A stretch of DNA of 64,000 bases, from the NCBI GenBank assembly GCA_964649815.1, contig CAZYQC010000004.1, positions 1-64,000 of the forward strand. The letters run 5' to 3'. The position numbers were made by a program, and so were the translations under genes. Positions 25,951 through 34,751 of the stretch are shown here, piece after piece (the first letter of the stretch is position 1; each line of letters opens with the position of its first letter). The DNA is from G013214665 sp964649815. GTDB lineage: Bacteria; Pseudomonadota; Alphaproteobacteria; Rhodobacterales; Rhodobacteraceae. The notes under the pieces were generated by a model. That model made no database searches. It worked only from the letters and a program-made list of their open reading frames with translations, and was not told where the DNA came from.

Positions 25951-25972
25951 CCTTCGAGCCTTTAGACATCTC

Positions 25973-26002
25973 AAAGGGCGCGGCTGGACTGCGCCCTTTT
26001 GC
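25973..26002 (+). terminator. Rho-independent terminator of the iron-binding protein gene
   Basis: AAAGGGCGC (25973-25981) pairs with GCGCCCTTT (25991-25999) over a 9-nt loop, 22 bp after the stop codon. The T run is short but continues TTTGC. Confidence 0.85.
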
Positions 26003-26023
26003 ATTTCGCCCTGACGTCAGGGG

Positions 26024-27079
26024 CTAATCCGCCAATCCAGGCCAAGTATCGCTGAGCCGGTATCCGGTTGGCCAAGGGTCGCTCGGGTCTAGCATCCATT
26101 GATGTGTTCCGGTGATCCAGGCTTGCCCCGCGATTTCAGGTAGAATGGCGGGGCGACCTCCGACCTGTGTCGCGGCCAGAATTCTCCCCTGAAACTCGGA
26201 CCCCAAAAGGGATTGCGATCTGAAGGGCGCGCCGACCTCTAACGCACCGCGTTCATGCAAAACGGCCATCCGCGCGCAGGTCCCTGTCCCGCAGGGCGAC
26301 CGGTCGAGCTTGGCAGGTTTGATCGCAACCGCGTTGCGCCCCACCGGGCCAGCCTCAGGTGGGCCATGCTCAACAGGCCCATGCTCAACGGGCCAAGTGA
26401 ATTCGCAAAAGGAAATGTGCGACCATTCCGGCAGGTCAGGATGCGTAAACCCGAGCTGATCGTTTGCTGCATCGGTGATCTGCGCACCCAACTGCGCCAG
26501 TCGCCGGGCGTTGCTGGCCTCTGGTGCAATCCCAAGCGCCGCAGCATCCACAAGAACAAAGCTGTCTCCGCCAAAGGCCGTGTCGACGCAAAGCGTACCC
26601 AAACCCGGCACGTTCAAAGGTGCGTCCAGTCGATCCACAAAAGACGGCAGGTTGGTGATGGCGACCCGCGTGACCTCGCCCGCAGTACAATCTGCACGGA
26701 CTTTGACCAATCCCCCCGGCGCTTCCAAAATCAACGTGGTCTCTGGTTCCTGCATTGGCAGGATCCCTGTTTCCAACAAGACCGTCGTCACGCACATTGC
26801 GTTTGACCCAGACATCGGCGGCGTGTCTTCGGGCTCCATGATGATGAAAGCTGCGTCCGCCTCGGGATGCTTGGGCGGCACCAAAAGGTTCAAGTGGCGG
26901 AAGACACCGCCCCGTGGCTCGTTCAACATGAATTGCCGCAGCGTGTCATCCTGCGCGATCCAGTTGCGCTGCGCCCATATCGTATCACCGGGCGGAGGTA
27001 CCACGCCACCGATGATCACATCGCCCACTTCTCCCGCGGCATGAGCACTGACGGTATGGATAAGCCTGCTGCTGCGCAT
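26024..27079 (-). CDS. Proline racemase superfamily enzyme with Ser-Cys catalytic pair (hydroxyproline epimerase-like)
   Basis: A 351-residue protein of the proline racemase/hydroxyproline epimerase/3-hydroxyproline dehydratase fold. The second catalytic site is intact (DRSPCGTGTCA, Cys263). The first, normally MCGHG, reads MSGSN, with Ser90 in place of Cys. Ser-Cys members are, as I recall, mostly hydroxyproline 2-epimerases, whereas Cys-Thr members are trans-3-hydroxyproline dehydratases. A short duplicated segment (VEHGPVEHGP, residues 231-240) comes from a 15-bp tandem repeat. The gene is downstream of a BCCT transporter, separated by that gene's terminator, so the two may be independently transcribed. 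Confidence 0.85.
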   Translation of the reverse strand: MRSSRLIHTVSAHAAGEVGDVIIGGVVPPPGDTIWAQRNWIAQDDTLRQFMLNEPRGGVFRHLNLLVPPKHPEADAAFIIMEPEDTPPMSGSNAMCVTTVLLETGILPMQEPETTLILEAPGGLVKVRADCTAGEVTRVAITNLPSFVDRLDAPLNVPGLGTLCVDTAFGGDSFVLVDAAALGIAPEASNARRLAQLGAQITDAANDQLGFTHPDLPEWSHISFCEFTWPVEHGPVEHGPPEAGPVGRNAVAIKPAKLDRSPCGTGTCARMAVLHERGALEVGAPFRSQSLLGSEFQGRILAATQVGGRPAILPEIAGQAWITGTHQWMLDPSDPWPTGYRLSDTWPGLAD

Positions 27080-27194
27080 CCTTCGACACTAGGGGAGGTA
27101 AGGCGCAAAGAACACCCGCGCAAGGGCGCAAAAACGCATGACCCCGCCCCCTGTTGAACCGGCGCGCACTGCCGAGTGACGAATGCGACCGCCC

Positions 27195-27228
27195 AAAAGA
27201 AACCGGCACCGACCAAATGGCCGGTGCC
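27195..27228 (-). terminator. Rho-independent terminator of the BCCT gene
   Basis: On the minus strand GGCACCGGCC pairs with GGTCGGTGCC (complement of 27205-27228) and is followed by GGTTTCTTTT (complement of 27195-27204). It lies 33 bp after the BCCT stop. Confidence 0.8.
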
Positions 27229-27260
27229 TGCTGCATGTTTCGGATGTGGAGTGCAGGGCC

Positions 27261-28970
27261 TTAGGCGGATGCACCTGCGGCTTCGGTCACGCCACTGTGT
27301 GTGGTAGGCACACCTTTGGCTTCGCGTCGGGTGTCGTTATAGACGGCTTTGATCAAAGCAAAGCACATCAACACCATCACGACCGAAAAGGGCAAGGCGC
27401 CGATGACCATCGCGGTTTGGATGGCGCCCGTCCCGCCAGAGACAAGCAATCCGCCCACCACCAATGCAAGCGCAGCACCCCAGAACAGGATATGCGGCCG
27501 CGCCTTGGGGCCCTCGTCGCCGGCGGCGTTGATCGTGTTCACGATCAAAACGGCCGAGTCCGCAGAGGTCACAAGGAAGGTCATCAGCAGAACAACGATC
27601 ACGACGGCCATGCCCCAGGCCAAAACCTGCGCGATCGGCGCCAGCATGAACGCGGTCATCGCAAAGATCTTGTCGCCGTTGCTGGCACTGAAGATCTCTC
27701 CATCAGCGCCGCCATAAAGCTCAAGCCAGATCGCAGTGCCTCCGGCCCACGAGAACCAGATGCAGCACATCAGGCCCGGGACCAGCATCGCGCCCAGAAT
27801 GAACTCTCGCACCGTGCGCCCTTTGGAGATACGCGCCAAAAAGAGGCCAACAAAGGGGGCAAATGCGATCCACCACGCCCAGTAGAACACCGGCCACCAG
27901 CCTTGCCATTGCGCCAGCAGGAACGCCTCAGACCCGTCGACCCCGTCAGAGCGATAGACATTAAAGCTCAGATACGGCAGCGCGAGGACATAATCCCAAA
28001 GCCCGACCACAAGCGCGGTTGCACCAAACCATGTCGCGCCGAAAATGATCAGGAAGCTCAGCAGGAAGATCGACAAGACCATGTTGATGTTCGACAGCCA
28101 CTTGATGCCTTTGCCCACGCCCGAAAGGGCCGACAAGGTCGAGGCTCCCATGATGAACAACAGCGCCACCAGAATACCCATCGAGTTGACCGTACCTGCA
28201 ATGCTGCTTCCGTCCGCGCTGACTGCGCCCTCAGGATGCACCAAACCGCCGACCCCGATGCGTGTCAGGCCCGCGACGAACTGGTCAACGCCAAAGCCAA
28301 GCGTCTGCGCAACGCCAAGGATGGTCGCAACGACCGCAACAATGTCGACCAAGTGACCGATCGTGCCCGACATCGCCTTGCCAAATAACGGCGTCAAAGC
28401 CGACCGGATCGTCAGAGGAAGCCCACGGCGATATGTGAAATAGGCCAAAGCCATGCCGACGATGGCATAACAGGCCCAGGCCCCGACGCCCCAGTGCAGG
28501 AAAGACCACACATAGGCCTGGCGAATGTTGTCTTCACCCCCGGCGGTGGTCAGGCCCTGGATGACGCTTGGGTTGTTCTGAAGGTGCGAAACGGGCTCTG
28601 CCACCGCCCAGGTCAACATACCCACGCCGATGCCTGCGCCAAACATCATGGAAAACCACGAAAAGTTGGAAAACTCAGGCTTGTCCCCCGGCTGGCCCAA
28701 AAGCATCTTGCCCCCTGTCGGCCAGGCCGCAAGCCCCAGGCAAACAATGACGAACAACGCAACCACCCAGATGTACCAAGCTGCAAAGTTGTTCAGAATG
28801 ACAGAGTTCCAAGCGCCTAATGTCGCGCCCGCTTGCACGGGCCAAAAAATGCACCAAACAACAAGTACGCTGATAATGATTTTTGAAATCACAGTGACGC
28901 TTACACTAAAGCCACTGTAGAACCCCTTATCCGCCGTAGAAATCGGCAGATCCGTAAGTGGTGGTTTCAT
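27261..28970 (-). CDS. BCCT-family transporter (betaine/choline/carnitine type)
   Basis: A 569-residue transporter of the BCCT family with about 12 membrane segments. The gly-rich unwound helix is visible (MMFGAGIGVGMLTWAVAEP), as is the aromatic signature around WAWWIAFAPFVGLFLARIS, whose tryptophans form the quaternary-ammonium box. A GGGAGG ribosome site precedes the ATG. BCCT carriers import betaines, carnitine or dimethylsulfoniopropionate, by sodium or proton coupling or exchange. There is no long C-terminal osmosensing tail, which suggests uptake for catabolism rather than osmoregulation. Confidence 0.93.
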   Translation of the reverse strand: MKPPLTDLPISTADKGFYSGFSVSVTVISKIIISVLVVWCIFWPVQAGATLGAWNSVILNNFAAWYIWVVALFVIVCLGLAAWPTGGKMLLGQPGDKPEFSNFSWFSMMFGAGIGVGMLTWAVAEPVSHLQNNPSVIQGLTTAGGEDNIRQAYVWSFLHWGVGAWACYAIVGMALAYFTYRRGLPLTIRSALTPLFGKAMSGTIGHLVDIVAVVATILGVAQTLGFGVDQFVAGLTRIGVGGLVHPEGAVSADGSSIAGTVNSMGILVALLFIMGASTLSALSGVGKGIKWLSNINMVLSIFLLSFLIIFGATWFGATALVVGLWDYVLALPYLSFNVYRSDGVDGSEAFLLAQWQGWWPVFYWAWWIAFAPFVGLFLARISKGRTVREFILGAMLVPGLMCCIWFSWAGGTAIWLELYGGADGEIFSASNGDKIFAMTAFMLAPIAQVLAWGMAVVIVVLLMTFLVTSADSAVLIVNTINAAGDEGPKARPHILFWGAALALVVGGLLVSGGTGAIQTAMVIGALPFSVVMVLMCFALIKAVYNDTRREAKGVPTTHSGVTEAAGASA

Positions 28971-29394
28971 GTGTTCCTCCCTTTGGATCTTTATTCTGGC
29001 TACAGAATACCGCGGGGCGAAAAATTTATGATTTTAGACGATTGCCACCCCGCACCGCTTGAGTAGAGCGCACAGATTTCAAGAAAAACAAGCTAAAGTA
29101 GTCATTCCAGCGCAAGAATACGCGCCAATTTGCCCTTGCTTTTCTTATGGTTGAGGGAGTTATGGTTGATGCACGCAAGAACTTTGCAACTCAGGCATGA
29201 TTTGTGCCTTGCGCGCGCCATGAAAACCACAAAACCTGAATGACCAGGAAACTCCCGCCGCAGATCTCTGCCGTGCCGGCCCAAAGGCGGGGCGTCGCGC
29301 GGGGCCTGTCGCTCGGTTCACACAACCAAGGCACAAAAAAACGCCGTCAGAAACGGCGTTTTCGTTTTCTCTTTGATCGCTGCCGCGCGCAGGA
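28971..29394. other. Intergenic region upstream of BCCT gene; no gene recognised
   Basis: This 424-bp stretch holds the BCCT upstream region on its left and a terminator at 29335-29372 on its right. Short frames exist (for example a 12-codon one starting at the ATG after GAGGGAGTT near 29160), but none has recognisable content. No RNA gene is evident. Confidence 0.5.
29335..29372 (-). terminator. Strong rho-independent terminator of the small secreted protein gene
   Basis: On the minus strand AACGCCGT pairs with ACGGCGTT over a short TTCTG-type loop, followed by TTTTTT. The opposite strand also has a T-rich tail (TTTTCGTTTTC), so it may work in both directions. Confidence 0.85.
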
Positions 29395-29832
29395 TCAGCG
29401 CTGGACGCAGCCCTTTACCTCGGGCGGGCAATCTCCGTAAGGAACGGCAGACCGGCGTTTGCGATGTGTCGTTGGATGCATCATCATGTGTCGATAGCTG
29501 GTCGCGGTCGTTGGGGTGCCGCAGCTGATGGCCCCGGACACCGTCACCGGCTGGAGTCCATGCGGACAAAAGTTTGCCTTGGTGTGCACAGGATAAATCG
29601 GTTTTGGCGGCAGGGTGTGCGTATAGGGTTTCTTAGGCTTTTCCACCTGCCGTGGGTGCTCTGGCGGCTCTTCCTCGCCTTCGAATTCGCCTTCAAACGG
29701 CACCGGAGGTTTGTGCGGATAATCCTTCTTGTCATCCGGGGGCGGCGGGGGCGGCGGATCGGTGGCTTCGGCCACGGAAACAGCACCGAAGATGAAAGCG
29801 ACAGACAGAAAAACCGCCAGTAGCCTATGCAT
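29395..29832 (-). CDS. Small secreted proline-rich protein of unknown function
   Basis: A 145-residue protein (153 if started at 29856) with a signal peptide (MHRLLAVFLSVAFIFGAVSVAEA, likely cleaved after AEA). A proline- and acid-rich stretch follows (PPPPPPPDDKKDYPHKPP, then EGEFEGEEEPPEHP), and the C-terminal half has four cysteines (FCPHG, ISCGT, GDCPPE, GCVQR). The ATG at 29832 is preferred because it starts the signal sequence directly. The gene has its own terminator and a 229-bp upstream region, so it is monocistronic. No family recognised. It is probably periplasmic or surface-exposed with two disulfides. Confidence 0.65.
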   Translation of the reverse strand: MHRLLAVFLSVAFIFGAVSVAEATDPPPPPPPDDKKDYPHKPPVPFEGEFEGEEEPPEHPRQVEKPKKPYTHTLPPKPIYPVHTKANFCPHGLQPVTVSGAISCGTPTTATSYRHMMMHPTTHRKRRSAVPYGDCPPEVKGCVQR

Positions 29833-30061
29833 TCTTGAGTGAATTGAGCTGGTCATCGCGTATGTTCCATCGGTGAACTAAATACGAAAGGAAGTATGAA
29901 CAACTATATGTTGTTGTCCAGCTTCAGGTTTCCGCACCGCAAATTTTTCCGAGTTTACTAAACTTTAAGAGGAGTAGACCGATATTAAGATATTCTTAAG
30001 GTTGATTTTGACTCCAGTCATTCTCCCAAGAACCGCCCGCCGCGACGAAACCGCTGCCCAA

Positions 30062-31267
30062 TTAAGATGTCGCATGCCCACGCAATCGAAAGACCAATGG
30101 CAACATCGCACAGACCAGAACAGCGGAGAAAAGGAACGCTGCTCCGGGCAAATAGAGCCCGTCGGCATCGACCGAGGCTTGGAACAGCGATGTCATGACC
30201 AATGGGGACAGAATGGCGGCCACCGATGACAATGAGGCAATCACGCCCTGCACCACGCCCTGACGATCTTCGTCCGCCTGATTTGCCGCCATCGCCGTCA
30301 TCAACGCGGGCACCAGATCAGACAGCACCGCCATCAGCAAAAAGACCACAAGGGCCTGCACCGTCGCCGTAAACCCAAACCCAATCATGCCGATCAAGCC
30401 CGCGATCATACCAATCATCAGCGTCCGAAAATCGCCAATCCAGCGGATCAGGACCCGCATCAACCCACCCTGCACAATGGCCAGCAAAACGCCGTAGGCC
30501 GCAAGCGACAACCCGATGTAGAGCGTCGGCCAATCAAAGACCTCGCGTGTCCAAAACGCCCAAAGGGTCGGATAGACCATATTGGCGAATTCAAAGACAA
30601 AGATGCAAACCAAGGGGATCGCAAGCCCAGGCAGCCGGAATGCGTCAAAGATGGATTTGAACGGGTTGAGGTCCCGTTTGCCAAAAGGTCGCCGTTTCTC
30701 TTTTGCAAGGCTTTCGGGCAGGATGAAAAAGCCAAAAAGCGCGTTCGCCGCAGACAGCGCGGCTGCGATCCAGAACGGTGCAGACAGGCTGATCTCGGCG
30801 GCAAGCCCACCCAAAGCAGGCCCCAAAACGAACCCGATCCCAAACGCGGCGCCGATCAGGCCAAAGTTCGCGGCTCTTTCCTCGGGTTTGGAAATGTCCG
30901 CGATATAGGCCGTCGCCGTGATGTAGGTCGCCCCCGCCAGCCCTGCCAACGTCCGCCCAATCAGCAGCAACCAAAAACTATCGGCCATCGCCATGATCAC
31001 ATAGTCCAGGCTCAGCATCGCCAAGGCCGCAATCAACACCGGCCTGCGACCCACCGCATCCGAAATGCTGCCGACAATTGGACCGCACAAGAACAATGCC
31101 CCCGAATACGCAGCCATAAGGATGCCGCCCCAAAAGGCACCTTGCCCGGCGCCGCTTGCTCCGACACGGGCCATCAGATCGGGCATGATCGGAAAGACGA
31201 TCCCGATCCCGATGGCGTCAATCATCAATGTGATGAGAATGAAAATGATGGCTCGGTTTTTGAACAT
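30062..31267 (-). CDS. MFS efflux transporter of the tetracycline-resistance (TCR/TetA-like) type
   Basis: A 401-residue, 12-span MFS transporter. The opening FILITLMIDAIGIGIVFPIMPDL and motif A (GSISDAVGRRPVL) are characteristic of the TetA drug:H+ antiporter group, and the second-helix to loop region LAGATYITATAYIAD also fits. It lies 19 bp after an alpha/beta hydrolase gene in one unit that starts near TetR-like operators. Chromosomal TetA-like carriers in this group are usually multidrug or metabolite exporters, so clinical tetracycline resistance should not be assumed. Confidence 0.9.
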   Translation of the reverse strand: MFKNRAIIFILITLMIDAIGIGIVFPIMPDLMARVGASGAGQGAFWGGILMAAYSGALFLCGPIVGSISDAVGRRPVLIAALAMLSLDYVIMAMADSFWLLLIGRTLAGLAGATYITATAYIADISKPEERAANFGLIGAAFGIGFVLGPALGGLAAEISLSAPFWIAAALSAANALFGFFILPESLAKEKRRPFGKRDLNPFKSIFDAFRLPGLAIPLVCIFVFEFANMVYPTLWAFWTREVFDWPTLYIGLSLAAYGVLLAIVQGGLMRVLIRWIGDFRTLMIGMIAGLIGMIGFGFTATVQALVVFLLMAVLSDLVPALMTAMAANQADEDRQGVVQGVIASLSSVAAILSPLVMTSLFQASVDADGLYLPGAAFLFSAVLVCAMLPLVFRLRGHATS

Positions 31268-31286
31268 GAAACCTTGTGGGACAAAA

Positions 31287-32135
31287 CTACGCTTTCAGCC
31301 AGTCCCACCATTCCTGCCAAAGCGCCTCAAAGCCAGACCGAAAACACCCCTGATGACCGATCGCGCGTTTTTGCAGGTCTCGCGGGCGCACCAATTTGAG
31401 CGTGCAGGGCGCGTTCGTATAGACGTCCAGAATGTCTTTGGCCGCGCGTTCGGTCGCAATCCCGTCGTCCGAGAACACCCAAGACGTGATTGGCGCGGTG
31501 ACGTCGCCAAAAACATGCGGCTGTTTGCCCGTGCGCAGTTCATCCGCGTAATATCTGCGTTTGCTCGACCACCGCCGCCACGTTCGAAACACCGGACCGG
31601 GCAGGGGGTCGCCGCTCCAACCGCCCACCGGTTTCAGATACCCCCAACGGCGCAGCGCGTAGGTGCCCAAGCCCCACCAAAAATAAAGCTCAACCGCCCA
31701 GCGGTTCAGATCATGCCGGTACCAGGTCCCGCTGCCACAGGCGACAAAGGCGTGTTTTGCAATGCGATGTTGGTTCTCTGCAAAGCCCACCAAATGCCCG
31801 CCCGCGCTGTGGCCAAGATGCGATATCTGCAAACCGGGATAGGTTGCCGATAGAAAGTCGATGCCCGCCCGCATATCGAACGATCCCCAATCCGGCAAAT
31901 TCGCCTGCAAAAGATGCGCCCGCGTCCGCGACGCCCCAATCCCTCGATAATCATACAGCAGAACCGCTGCGCCACGCGCCGCGAAATACTCTGCCGTCTT
32001 TTGATAAAACTCTTTTTTGAACCCCGTTCCCGAAGAGATCAAAACGCAAACCGAAGGCGCCTCATGCGCCACAAGCCTGCCCGACAGAACAGCCCCATCC
32101 GCCGCAACCAGCTCAAGATCTTTTGTTTGAAACAT
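31287..32135 (-). CDS. Alpha/beta-hydrolase (serine hydrolase)
   Basis: A 282-residue alpha/beta-hydrolase. The nucleophile elbow is GHSAGG (Ser in LGHSAGGHLVG). The strand-loop VLLYDYRGIGASR is typical of the lysophospholipase/aminopeptidase-like branch, and a likely acid (SDDG) and His (RAIGHQGCF) lie near the C terminus. It is the first gene of a two-gene unit with the TetA-like exporter, preceded by a pair of TetR-like operators. Function unknown: hydrolysis of a toxic ester or acyl compound before or after export is a reasonable guess. Confidence 0.85.
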   Translation of the reverse strand: MFQTKDLELVAADGAVLSGRLVAHEAPSVCVLISSGTGFKKEFYQKTAEYFAARGAAVLLYDYRGIGASRTRAHLLQANLPDWGSFDMRAGIDFLSATYPGLQISHLGHSAGGHLVGFAENQHRIAKHAFVACGSGTWYRHDLNRWAVELYFWWGLGTYALRRWGYLKPVGGWSGDPLPGPVFRTWRRWSSKRRYYADELRTGKQPHVFGDVTAPITSWVFSDDGIATERAAKDILDVYTNAPCTLKLVRPRDLQKRAIGHQGCFRSGFEALWQEWWDWLKA

Positions 32136-32180
32136 AGCACACTCGCAGATCGACCTGTGGTCTCGTTCAGCTCAAGTGAT

Positions 32181-32226
32181 TTGGACTGATTGGTCTAGTA
32201 TATCGCTATTGGACCAGGCGGTCTAG
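32181..32226. promoter_or_regulatory. Two TetR-type operators upstream of hydrolase-efflux unit
   Basis: TTGGACTGATTGGTCTAG (32181-32198) and TTGGACCAGGCGGTCTAG (32209-32226) share the arms TTGGAC-N5-GGTCTAG, an imperfect inverted repeat of the WGACC/GGTCW kind bound by many TetR repressors. The copies start 28 bp apart, 46 bp before the hydrolase start. No tetR gene is adjacent. Confidence 0.7.
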
Positions 32227-32351
32227 TCACATCGTCGCCCACCGTTGGTTGCCGACAGGGGCAAACGTAAGTAGCACAAGGTTTCCAAGGTGGCATGAAT
32301 GTATTGTCGCTTGACGATCCCAAACGCCCGAACTAAACCGCCAAAGCCCGA

Positions 32352-32425
32352 GCGGGTATGGTGAAATGGTATCATAAGAGCCTTCCAAGCTTAAGGTGCG
32401 GGTTCGATTCCCGCTACCCGCTCCA
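32352..32425 (+). tRNA. tRNA-Gly (anticodon TCC)
   Basis: The acceptor arms GCGGGTA and TACCCGC pair perfectly. The T arm is GCGGGTTCGATTCCCGC, the anticodon loop CTTCCAA gives anticodon TCC, and an encoded CCA ends at 32425. The D arm has the AATGGTA loop seen in bacterial Gly-TCC tRNAs. No integrase or repeated tRNA end suggests use as an attachment site here. Confidence 0.97.
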
Positions 32426-32731
32426 ACTCCTCCCAAATCGCAATTGACACTCCCGGCGCCCGTGGTCGGTGCGATAACCATTTGGAACCAAACGGCTTCG
32501 CAGCTTGCAGTGCCGCCAGCGGCCATCGAAACACCCGCGGCAAATCTGGCGCATCAGAACGGCCATCCTATTATCACGCGGGCACGAGGGCATCGCCCGG
32601 TGGCGCAGCCGTTGAATGCGCCGCATTGGCGCGGCTCGCGCCCGGGGCCTTGTGTTTTTCGCGATTGTGTCACACTTGAGACCGCAACAGTGCAAGAGCC
32701 GGTGATACTCTCCGGCGCGAAAAGGAATGGC
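32426..32731. other. Intergenic region between tRNA-Gly and ABC exporter; nothing recognised
   Basis: This 306-bp stretch stays open in the frame of the ABC exporter, but the translated extension is compositionally unlike a protein N terminus and starts inside the tRNA, so it is treated as non-coding. It should contain the exporter promoter. Confidence 0.5.
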
Positions 32732-34537
32732 ATGGCTCAGGACAAGCCCCCAGCGCCCCCTCCAAGTTCGGACGAGCGGGAGGCCTCTAAGAAAATTGGT
32801 GCTCTGCGCGCCTTGTGGCCGTTTCTCTTCCCGTACCGGGCCATGATTTATGCTGCACTTGGCGCTTTGACGGTCACGGCCGCGATCTCCTTGATTTTGC
32901 CGCTGGCCGTGCGCCGCGTTGTCGACAATTTCCAGGTCGATGACGGCGCGCTTTTGGACCGCTACTTTATGGCAGCGGTGGCCATTGCCGGTTTGCTGGC
33001 GCTGGGGACGGGCCTGCGCTACGCACTTGTCACCCAATTGGGCGAACGTGTGGTCGCTGACATCAGAAAGGCAGTCTTTGATCGCGTCATCGGCATGTCA
33101 CCGGCCTTCTATGAGAAAATCATGACCGGCGAAGTGCTTAGCCGGATCACGACCGACACGACCCTGATCCTCAGCGTTGTCGGCTCGTCCGTCTCGGTGG
33201 CGCTGCGCAATGTGCTGGTCTTTGTGGGCGGGCTCATTCTGATGATGCTGACTTCCCCCAAAATGAGCGTTCTGGTGCTATTGATCGTGCCGGTCGTGAT
33301 CGTGCCGATCCTTACGCTGGGCCGTCGCCTCCGCCGGCTTAGTCGCGAAAATCAGGACTGGATCGCATCGTCATCCGGCAGCGCCTCCGAGCAATTGAGC
33401 GCTGTTCAGACCGTGCAGGCCTTCACGCATGAAACGCTCAGCCGCCGGCTTTTCTCTGACGTCACCGAAGCAAGCTATGGCTCCGCGAAAGAGCGGATCA
33501 TGACGCGGGCGGCCATGACCGTCATCGTCATTTTCCTCGTCTTCGTTGGCATCGTTGGCGTTCTGTGGATCGGTGCCAACGACGTCCAAAACGGCGAAAT
33601 GACCATCGGGACGCTGGTTCAGTTCCTGATCTACGCGATCATGGTGGCAGGCGCCGTCGCAGCACTGAGCGAAATTCTGGGCGAGCTGCAGCGGGCTGCA
33701 GGTGCCACCGAACGCCTGGTCGAGCTGTTGCACGCGCAAGACACGGTGCAAGATCTGCCGGATGCTGACCGGCTTGAGCATCCCGTCGCAGGTGCTATCA
33801 CCTTTGACGATGTGCATTTTGCCTATCCAACGCGCCAGGATAAACCGGCTTTGCAAGGTATCTCCCTTGAAATCGCGCCGGGCGAAACGGTCGCTTTTGT
33901 CGGGCCGTCCGGCGCGGGCAAGACGACGATCTTCCAGATGCTGCTGCGCTTTTACAATCCGCAATCCGGCCGCATCCTGATCGATGGCGCTGACATCGCC
34001 CAATTGCGCCGGGAGGACTTTCGTCAGTCTTTGGCCTTGGTGCAGCAAGACGCGATGATCTTTGCCACCTCGGCCCGAGAGAACATCCGCTTTGGGCGGC
34101 CAGACGCGACGGATGCGGAAATCGTCTCAGCCGCCAAAGCGGCCGCTGCGCATGACTTTATCGAACAGCTCAACGATGGCTACGACAGCCAATTGGGCGA
34201 ACGCGGTGTCATGCTTTCGGGCGGGCAAAAACAGCGTATCGCCATCGCTCGCGCGATCTTGCGCGACGCGCCGATTTTGATGCTGGATGAGGCGACAAGC
34301 GCGCTCGACAGCGAAAGCGAACGCGCTGTGCAAAATGCCGTGGATGCGCTGGCCGAAGACCGCACCACGCTGATCGTTGCCCATCGTCTGTCCACGGTGA
34401 AAAAGGCAGATCGGATCGTCGTGCTTGACCAAGGTCAGATCGTCGCCCAAGGCGCCCATGATGAGCTTGTCGCGCAAGGCGGGCTCTATGCGCGCCTGGC
34501 CCGCCTCCAATTTACCGATGGTATCGCGGCCGAGTGA
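32732..34537 (+). CDS. ABC exporter half-transporter (MsbA/LmrA-like, fused permease-ATPase)
   Basis: A 601-residue half-transporter. About six membrane helices (from residue 35 to about 320) are followed by a complete ATPase: Walker A GPSGAGKTT, Q-loop VQQDAMIF, signature LSGGQKQR, Walker B PILMLDEATSALD, switch His in VAHRLS. It should work as a homodimer exporting lipids or hydrophobic compounds across the inner membrane. The ATG at 32732 is chosen because upstream sequence is non-coding in character. Single gene, no accessory periplasmic protein nearby. Confidence 0.93.
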   Translation: MAQDKPPAPPPSSDEREASKKIGALRALWPFLFPYRAMIYAALGALTVTAAISLILPLAVRRVVDNFQVDDGALLDRYFMAAVAIAGLLALGTGLRYALVTQLGERVVADIRKAVFDRVIGMSPAFYEKIMTGEVLSRITTDTTLILSVVGSSVSVALRNVLVFVGGLILMMLTSPKMSVLVLLIVPVVIVPILTLGRRLRRLSRENQDWIASSSGSASEQLSAVQTVQAFTHETLSRRLFSDVTEASYGSAKERIMTRAAMTVIVIFLVFVGIVGVLWIGANDVQNGEMTIGTLVQFLIYAIMVAGAVAALSEILGELQRAAGATERLVELLHAQDTVQDLPDADRLEHPVAGAITFDDVHFAYPTRQDKPALQGISLEIAPGETVAFVGPSGAGKTTIFQMLLRFYNPQSGRILIDGADIAQLRREDFRQSLALVQQDAMIFATSARENIRFGRPDATDAEIVSAAKAAAAHDFIEQLNDGYDSQLGERGVMLSGGQKQRIAIARAILRDAPILMLDEATSALDSESERAVQNAVDALAEDRTTLIVAHRLSTVKKADRIVVLDQGQIVAQGAHDELVAQGGLYARLARLQFTDGIAAE

Positions 34538-34751
34538 CGCCGCCATCAGGTCGGCATAGGCTGACCTAATCTCGGCCTGCGTCACCCATTTTCGCGTCTC
34601 TGGCAGGTAAAGCGCGCATTTGTTGCAAGTTTACGCATGGTCGCGCGCAGTGAATCTGACTCATGATCTTGCGAAACAGCCCCTTCACACGCAATTATAG
34701 CAATTAAGTGGAGAAAAAGCGCCAACAGGCGCTCCAAGGGAGGAAGCTCAG

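Noticed and set aside
24703..26004. Long minus-strand frame of 433 codons
   Set aside because: It is antisense to the iron-binding protein gene, has no domain, and is explained by GC-biased codon use.
27183..28388. Plus-strand frame of 401 codons
   Set aside because: It is antisense to the BCCT transporter, with repetitive polar composition.
30062..31267. Clinical tetracycline-resistance gene
   Set aside because: It belongs to the TetA-like MFS group but lacks a partnered tetR gene and any mobile-element context; a general exporter is more likely.
32352..32425. tRNA-Gly as an integration site
   Set aside because: No integrase and no repeated tRNA 3' end are seen in the window.
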